DNA of 64,000 nucleotides from Microbacterium sp. GTDB taxonomy: Bacteria; Actinomycetota; Actinomycetes; Actinomycetales; Microbacteriaceae. Of this stretch, positions 56,980 through 64,000 are shown piece by piece. The notes under the pieces are model-generated. The model saw nothing but the letters and a program-made list of their open reading frames with translations, did not search any database and had not been told where the DNA came from. Both the position numbers and the translations under genes were made by a program. Numbering within the stretch: position 1 is the stretch's first letter; the number at the start of each line of letters is the position of its first letter. The DNA lies in the NCBI GenBank assembly GCA_013823625.1, contig PNMM01000001.1:310001-374000 (forward strand). Direction: 5' to 3'.

Positions 56980-59538
56980 ATGAGAGTGAAGGCGATTCGC
57001 CGGTTCACCGTTCGTACCGTTCTGCCCGAGTCGCTGGGTGCCGTTTCGGCGCTCGCCGCCAACCTGCGATGGTCGTGGCACGAGCCCACGAAGGCGCTGT
57101 TCGCGCGCATTGACCCCGAGCGGTGGGATGCCCTCGACCACGACCCGGTTGCTCTTCTGGGCGCCGTCGACCCCGAGCGGCTGCACGAGCTTGCGGCCGA
57201 TGAGTCGTTCATGGCCGAAGCCGAAGCTCTGCGTGCCGACCTCACGTCGTATCTCGAGCACCCGCGCTGGTACCAGTCGCTGCCGGATGCCCCCGCGCGC
57301 ATCGCGTACTTCTCGCCCGAGTTCGGCATCGCCTCGGCGATTCCGCAGTACTCGGGTGGCCTCGGCATTCTCGCCGGTGACCACCTCAAGAGCGCGAGCG
57401 ACCTGGGCCTGCCGCTCATTGGCGTCGGCTTGTTCTACCGTGCCGGCTACTTCCGCCAGGCGATCGACCGTGACGGCTGGCAGAAAGAGACCTACCCGCT
57501 CATCGACCCCGACGGGCTGCCGATGCAGGTGCTGCGTGAGCACGATGGCAGTGCCGTGCGCGTCACCTTGAGCCTGCCGGGCGGCGAAGCCCTGCACGCG
57601 CGCGTGTGGCAAATGCACGTCGGTCGCGTGGTCTTGCTGCTGCTCGACACCGACATCCACGACAACAATGACGAGCTGCGCGGCGTGACCGACCGCCTCT
57701 ATGGCGGGGGCGGCGAGCACCGCTTGCTGCAAGAGCTCTTGCTCGGCATCGGCGGAGTGCGCGCCATTAAGCGCTACGTCGACCTCAGCGGCACGGCGAC
57801 TCCTGAGGTGTTTCACACCAACGAGGGCCACGCCGGCTTCTTGGGCCTCGAGCGCATCAGCGACCTCATCGCCGAAGGGCTCTCGTTCACCGAGGCCCTG
57901 CAGGTCGTGCGCGCGGGCACCCTCTTCACGACGCACACGCCGGTGCCCGCGGGTATCGACCGCTTCGAGGGCGACATGATCGAGCGCTACTTCTCGACCG
58001 ACTTGCTGCCGGGGGTGGCGGCGTCTGACGTGCTGCCGCTCGGCACCGAAGACTACGAGGGCGGCGATCCCGCGGTCTTCAACATGGCGGTCATGGGTCT
58101 GCGGCTCGCTCAGCGCGCCAACGGTGTGAGCAAGCTGCACGGTGACGTGTCGCGCGGCATGTTCGGCGCCTTGTGGGAGGGCTTCGATCAGGATGACGTG
58201 CCCATCACCTCGGTGACCAACGGCGTGCACGCCCCCACGTGGACCGACCCGCTCATGGTCGCGCTCGCGCGCGAGAAGCTCGGCACCTACGAGACCTCGT
58301 CGTGCGACTGGAACTCCGAGGCCGTGACCGACGGCGACCTGTGGTCGGTGCGTCGCGCGATGCGCCAGCAACTCGTCACCGACGCGCGTCAGCGCGTCAC
58401 GGCGGCGTGGGCCGAGCAGAACCCCGGCGTCGCTGCGCCGAGCTGGATGGGCGAGATTCTCGACCCCGACGTGCTCACGATCGGCTTCGCGCGTCGCGTG
58501 CCGACCTACAAGCGCCTCACGCTCATGTTGCACGACCCCGACCGCTTGCGCGCCCTGCTGACGCACCCCGAGCGCCCCGTGCAGCTCGTGATCGCGGGCA
58601 AGTCGCACCCCGCCGACGACAGCGGCAAGGCGCTCATTCAGAAGCTCGTCCAGTTCGCGGCCGAGCCCGAGTTGCGTCGCCGCATCGTGTTCTTGCCCAA
58701 CTACGACATCGGAATGGCGCGGTTGCTCTACCCGGGCACCGACATCTGGTTGAACAACCCGCTGCGTCCGCTCGAGGCGTGCGGAACATCCGGAATGAAG
58801 GCTGCCCTCAACGGCTCGCTCAACCTGTCGATTCTCGACGGCTGGTGGAACGAGTACTACGACGCCGAGAACGGCTGGGCGATTCCGACGGCGGATGCCG
58901 CGGGCGACGGTGCCGAGCGCGACAAGCTCGAGGCCGAGGCCATGTACGACCTCATCGAGCACCAGATCGCGCCGCGGTTCTACGACCACGATGCCGAGGG
59001 TCTGCCGAAGCGCTGGCTGCAGAACATTCGCCACACCCTCGCGACGCTGTCGCCCGAGCTCTCGGCCGACCGCATGGTGCGCGAGTATGTCGAGCGGCTC
59101 TATGTGCCGGCCGCACACGCCCAGCGCACGATCACGGCCGACGGCAACCGCCCCGCGCGTGACCTGGCCGCCTGGAAGTCGCACGTGGCCGCCGAATGGC
59201 CGAATGTATCGGTCACGCACGTCGAGTCGGGTGGCGTGCAGTCGCCCCAGGTGGGCGATGAGCTCAACGTGCGTGCGCACGTGCAGCTCGCGGGCCTGTC
59301 GCCCGACGACGTGCTCGTCGAGGTCGCGTTCGGTCGCGCCCGCAACGGCGATGACCTCGTGGATGTTCACCGCCAGCCGCTCGAACTCGCCGAGCACGAG
59401 CTGGGCCAGCCCGCGACGTTCGTCGGCACGGTGCCGCTCGGGCGCTCAGGATCGTTCGGCTACAACGTGCGGGTTACTCCGCGCCACGCTTTGCTCGCCA
59501 ACCCGGCTGAGCTCGGTCTGGTCGCGGTGGCGCACTAG
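56980..59538 (+). CDS. glgP: Alpha-glucan phosphorylase (GT35, actinobacterial type)
   Basis: Releases glucose-1-phosphate from glycogen ends. The 852-residue protein has the short-form GT35 layout: AYFSPEFGIASAIPQYSGGLGILAGDHLKSASDLGLP, VTNGVHAPTW, RRVPTYKRL and EACGTSGMKAALNGSLNLSILDGWW, in which the GTSGMKA lysine bears pyridoxal phosphate. ATG 56980 is preceded by GAGGAG; open frame upstream to 56524 is antisense to glgE. It is divergent from glgE across 207 bases, so a shared promoter region is likely. Confidence 0.94.
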   Translation: MRVKAIRRFTVRTVLPESLGAVSALAANLRWSWHEPTKALFARIDPERWDALDHDPVALLGAVDPERLHELAADESFMAEAEALRADLTSYLEHPRWYQSLPDAPARIAYFSPEFGIASAIPQYSGGLGILAGDHLKSASDLGLPLIGVGLFYRAGYFRQAIDRDGWQKETYPLIDPDGLPMQVLREHDGSAVRVTLSLPGGEALHARVWQMHVGRVVLLLLDTDIHDNNDELRGVTDRLYGGGGEHRLLQELLLGIGGVRAIKRYVDLSGTATPEVFHTNEGHAGFLGLERISDLIAEGLSFTEALQVVRAGTLFTTHTPVPAGIDRFEGDMIERYFSTDLLPGVAASDVLPLGTEDYEGGDPAVFNMAVMGLRLAQRANGVSKLHGDVSRGMFGALWEGFDQDDVPITSVTNGVHAPTWTDPLMVALAREKLGTYETSSCDWNSEAVTDGDLWSVRRAMRQQLVTDARQRVTAAWAEQNPGVAAPSWMGEILDPDVLTIGFARRVPTYKRLTLMLHDPDRLRALLTHPERPVQLVIAGKSHPADDSGKALIQKLVQFAAEPELRRRIVFLPNYDIGMARLLYPGTDIWLNNPLRPLEACGTSGMKAALNGSLNLSILDGWWNEYYDAENGWAIPTADAAGDGAERDKLEAEAMYDLIEHQIAPRFYDHDAEGLPKRWLQNIRHTLATLSPELSADRMVREYVERLYVPAAHAQRTITADGNRPARDLAAWKSHVAAEWPNVSVTHVESGGVQSPQVGDELNVRAHVQLAGLSPDDVLVEVAFGRARNGDDLVDVHRQPLELAEHELGQPATFVGTVPLGRSGSFGYNVRVTPRHALLANPAELGLVAVAH

Positions 59539-59575
59539 GGGACGACGCACTCAGGGATCACGCACTCACGGGCGG

Positions 59576-60070
59576 TCAGCGGGCGATATCTGCCAGCTGA
59601 CCGTCCGTAATGCTGAGCAGGTCATCGGGCGCGAGCTCGATGTCAAAGCCGCGGCGCCCGCCCGAGACATAGATGGTCTCCCACAGCGCCGCGGTTTCGT
59701 CGAGCACCGTCGGCAGCGCCGTCTTTTGGCCGATGGGCGAGATGCCGCCCACGACGTATCCCGTTTTGCGCTCGGCCACGGCAGGGTCGGCCATGACGGC
59801 ACGTTTGGCTCCGACGGCGGCGGCGAGTTGCTTGAGGTCGAGCATCCCCGTCACGGGAACAATGCCCACGACGAGGCGCCCGTCTGCCTCGGCGAGCAGG
59901 GTCTTGAAGACGCGGTCGGGGTCAAGGTTCAGCGCCGTGGCCGCTTCGAGGCCGTAGTTGGTTGCCGCGGGGTCATGCACGTACGTGTGGGCGGTGAACG
60001 GGATGCCCGCCGCCACGAGTGCCACCGTGGCAGGAGTGCCCGGGCCCGACGCCGAACCGTGCTTGCTCAT
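59576..60070 (-). CDS. ybaK: Cys-tRNA(Pro)/aminoacyl-tRNA deacylase, YbaK family
   Basis: A 164-residue YbaK-type protein that removes wrongly attached amino acids from tRNA. Family features are the N-terminal GPGTPATVALVAAGIPF, RVFKTLLAE, VVGIVPVTGMLDLKQLAAAVGAKRAVMADP, GYVVGGISPIGQKTALPTVLDE and GGRRGFDIELAPDDLL. ATG 60070 is used, though the sequence just upstream is duplicated and a 22-codon reading frame ends on this start. It sits between glgP and glgX by chance; no glycogen role is apparent. Confidence 0.92.
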   Translation of the reverse strand: MSKHGSASGPGTPATVALVAAGIPFTAHTYVHDPAATNYGLEAATALNLDPDRVFKTLLAEADGRLVVGIVPVTGMLDLKQLAAAVGAKRAVMADPAVAERKTGYVVGGISPIGQKTALPTVLDETAALWETIYVSGGRRGFDIELAPDDLLSITDGQLADIAR

Positions 60071-60147
60071 CGTGCCGCGACCAGTGCTGTGCCGACCGGT
60101 GCTGTGCCGACCAGTGCTGCGCCGTGCGTGCTCATCGTGCCGCGACC
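60064..60147. repeat. 19-bp direct repeat enclosing three 15-bp tandem repeats
   Basis: TGCTCATCGTGCCGCGACC occurs at 60064-60082 and again at 60129-60147. Three copies of GACC(A/G)GTGCTGYGCC lie at 60079-60123. The repeated part covers the start of ybaK, so its first codons are present twice. Confidence 0.85.
60067..60135 (-). CDS. Possible 22-residue leader peptide upstream of ybaK
   Basis: The second copy of the ybaK start region gives MSTHGAALVGTAPVGTALV-type sequence of 22 codons whose TGA overlaps the ybaK ATG by four bases (ATGA), in a different frame from ybaK. It is probably a by-product of the duplication but could couple ybaK translation to a leader. Unsupported otherwise. Confidence 0.25.
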   Translation of the reverse strand: MSTHGAALVGTAPVGTALVAAR

Positions 60148-60149
60148 GC

Positions 60150-62198
<2,049 letters not shown>

Positions 62199-62319
62199 GC
62201 GTCTTAGGCTAGGACAACCGTGCGCGAGCCCCGTTCACGGTACGGTGCGAGCGTTCGTGCGGCGCGTACCCGACGACTCACGCGCGCGCAACGCGTTCAT
62301 GCTGCGAGAGGAGGCCGCT

Positions 62320-63609
62320 GTGATCTACCTCGATCACGCCGCCACCTCGCCCATGCCGCTCGAGGTGCGCGAGGCCTATGTCGAGGCCCTGCAGCTCGTC
62401 GGCAATCCCTCGTCGATTCACACGGCCGGGCAGCACGCGCGTGCCGTGCTCGATGATGCGCGTGTGCGCATTGCCGCGACGCTCGGCATCGACGCCATCG
62501 AGCTCACGTTCACTGGCGGGGGCACCGAGGCCGTCAACCTCGCCATCAAGGGCCTGTATTGGGCGCGCAATGCCGCCCCGTCGACGGATGCTCGGCCGCG
62601 CATTCTCGTACCCCGCACCGAGCACCACGCCGCGCTCGACACGGTCGAGTGGCTCGAGGCGCACGAGGGCGCAACGCTGACCTGGCTTGAGGTCGATGAG
62701 CTTGGTCGCCTGAGCCTCGACGGCCTGGAAGAAGCCCTCGGCGACGGCAGCGACGTGGCCCTCGTGACGATGCTGCACGCCAACAATGAGGTCGGCACGC
62801 TGCAACCCGTGGCCGAGGCGGCGGCGCTCGCCGCGGCCGTCGGCGTGCCCGTGCATGTCGACGCGATCGCGGCCTACGGGCAAGTACGGCTCGATCCACT
62901 GCCGCACGGGGTGTCGGCCGTCTCGATTTCGGCGCACAAGATCGGCGGCCCGGTCGGGGTCGGGGCACTCGCGCTGCGTCGCGGCTCTGAGGTTGTTCCG
63001 CTGCTGCACGGTGGCGGCCAGCAACGCGGGCGCTCGGGAACTATGGACGCCGCGGGCGCCGCAGCCTTCGCGATCGCCGCCGAACGGGCGCACGCTGAAC
63101 TCGACGACCGGGCTGCGAACAAACGGATGCTGCGCGAACGGCTTGCGGCGGGCATCCGTCAGACGGTGCCCACTGCGGTGCTGCGCGGAGCTGCGGGCGC
63201 GGCCGCGGTGGCGACCGAGCTCGCACATTCGGCGGCGGCCAGCGACCCGGCCCGGGCGGCGAGCCACTTGGCGCGGGCCGCTGAGCTCGACGCCCTCGCC
63301 TTACCCGGCACCCTGCACTTCACGGTTCCCGGCGCCGAGGGCGACTCGCTACTCATGCTGCTCGACGCGCGCGGCATCGCCGCATCGACCGGGTCGGCCT
63401 GCCAGGCGGGCGTGCCTGAACCCAGCCACGTGCTTCTCGCCATGGGCCTCAGCGAAGCGGATGCTCGCGGTGCCCTGCGCATCACCCTCGGCCCTGCGAC
63501 CACGGTCGACGAGATCGACGCCCTGCTCGTTGCGCTGCCCGAGGCAGTCGAGCGCGCGCAAGCGGCGGGGCTCGCGGGCCAGGTTCCCCGGTTGGGACGT
63601 TTACCCTAG
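62320..63609 (+). CDS. Cysteine desulfurase (NifS/IscS-like)
   Basis: A 429-residue PLP enzyme that takes sulfur from cysteine. It has the NifS marks: [37 protein letters not shown]103, the PLP lysine K207 in [10 protein letters not shown], and the catalytic cysteine in [14 protein letters not shown] 62320 has AGGAGG six bases upstream; an ATG at 62299 would add seven residues. mnmA follows within 5 bases, so it is likely the sulfur donor for tRNA thiolation. Confidence 0.92.
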   Translation: MIYLDHAATSPMPLEVREAYVEALQLVGNPSSIHTAGQHARAVLDDARVRIAATLGIDAIELTFTGGGTEAVNLAIKGLYWARNAAPSTDARPRILVPRTEHHAALDTVEWLEAHEGATLTWLEVDELGRLSLDGLEEALGDGSDVALVTMLHANNEVGTLQPVAEAAALAAAVGVPVHVDAIAAYGQVRLDPLPHGVSAVSISAHKIGGPVGVGALALRRGSEVVPLLHGGGQQRGRSGTMDAAGAAAFAIAAERAHAELDDRAANKRMLRERLAAGIRQTVPTAVLRGAAGAAAVATELAHSAAASDPARAASHLARAAELDALALPGTLHFTVPGAEGDSLLMLLDARGIAASTGSACQAGVPEPSHVLLAMGLSEADARGALRITLGPATTVDEIDALLVALPEAVERAQAAGLAGQVPRLGRLP

Positions 63610-63613
63610 ACAC

Positions 63614-64000
63614 ATGCGAGTTGTCGCGGCGATGAGTGGGGGCGTAGATAGCGCCGTCGCTGCCGCGCGCGCCGTCGACGCGGGCCACGAGGTCGTCGGC
63701 GTGCACTTGGCGCTCAGCCGCATGCCCGGCACGCTGCGCACCGGCAGCCGCGGCTGTTGCACGATCGAAGACAGCCTCGACGCGCGTCGCGCGGCCGAGA
63801 AGCTCGGCATTCCGTTCTACGTGTGGGATTTCAGCGAGCGCTTCCGGGCCGACGTCGTCGAGGACTTCGTCACGGAGTATTCGTCGGGCCGCACCCCCAA
63901 CCCGTGCATGCGGTGCAACGAGCGCATCAAGTTTGCGGCGGTGCTCGAGAAGGCCCTCGCCCTCGGCTTCGACGCCGTCGTCACGGGGCACTACGCGCAC
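63614..64000 (+). CDS. mnmA: tRNA-specific 2-thiouridylase MnmA (3' end outside window)
   Basis: The first 129 codons of MnmA, which puts sulfur on U34 of tRNAs for Lys, Glu and Gln. Visible are the PP-loop [11 protein letters not shown] (residues 8-18), [11 protein letters not shown], the actinobacterial [27 protein letters not shown] block, and [12 protein letters not shown] with the first catalytic cysteine. The start ATG is 4 bases after the cysteine desulfurase stop. The gene continues past base 64000. Confidence 0.95.
   Translation, partial: MRVVAAMSGGVDSAVAAARAVDAGHEVVGVHLALSRMPGTLRTGSRGCCTIEDSLDARRAAEKLGIPFYVWDFSERFRADVVEDFVTEYSSGRTPNPCMRCNERIKFAAVLEKALALGFDAVVTGHYAH

Noticed and set aside
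56965-59397. 810-codon minus-strand frame over glgP
   Set aside because: Antisense to a full-length glucan phosphorylase.

Overview
The window reads as chromosome of a high-GC actinobacterium, most likely a Microbacteriaceae-like species. Evidence: dense GC-rich genes with frequent GTG/TTG starts; the gene order ffh / rpsP-KH-rimM-trmD / rplS-lepB-rnhB-DUF2469 / yraN-comM-dprA-xerC / rpsB-tsf-pyrH-frr-cdsA; an LAXTG-type (sortase class E-like) cell-wall signal; DivIVA-type polar proteins; and a GlgE-type glycogen cluster. The genus is not proven by what I can see.

Layout. 1-6.9 kb: 3' end of ftsY, a gamma-carbonic anhydrase homologue, ffh (SRP), a wall-anchored beta-helix surface protein, an amidase and an LLM-type oxidoreductase. 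7.1-13.6 kb: ribosome and tRNA maturation genes (rpsP, KH protein, rimM, trmD), map with a TetR regulator on the minus strand, rplS, lepB, rnhB, DUF2469. 13.7-19.1 kb: a large secreted/membrane protein, yraN and the competence helicase-like comM. 19.1-30.05 kb: dprA, broken in two by an inserted element of about 9.6 kb. 30-35.4 kb: Icc-like phosphodiesterase, MarR/MMPL divergent pair with a clear palindromic operator, xerC, M23 peptidase. 35.7-44.2 kb: rpsB-tsf, a lipoprotein serine hydrolase, a Clp-N protein and a small HTH protein, pyrH, a propeller-like protein, a DMT permease, frr, cdsA. 44.3-52.5 kb: DivIVA-type protein, a lysozyme-like secreted protein, an alpha/beta hydrolase, an AI-2E family permease, a large coiled-coil polarity-type protein, an unusual membrane/lipoprotein fusion, a thioredoxin-fold/TPR protein. 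52.5-62.2 kb: glycogen/alpha-glucan metabolism (glgB, glgE, glgP, glgX) with a YbaK-type deacylase. 62.3-64 kb: cysteine desulfurase and the start of mnmA (2-thiouridine in tRNA).

The unusual part is the insertion in dprA. Its right side carries a three-gene operon with overlapping stop/start codons: an apparently active tyrosine recombinase, a small XRE-type protein, and an 858-residue protein made of ten tandem zinc ribbons followed by a tyrosine-recombinase-like C-terminal domain whose catalytic residues look lost. Its left side carries a membrane protein with six 26-residue repeats and a restriction-modification pair (a C5-cytosine methyltransferase and an endonuclease with an AlwI/FokI-like PD...DTK active site), followed by three small genes. 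DprA loads RecA on incoming DNA during transformation, so the element disables a competence gene while leaving comM just upstream intact.

No rRNA, tRNA or CRISPR array was recognised. Many long ORFs antisense to real genes are shadows of GC-rich coding sequence and are omitted.
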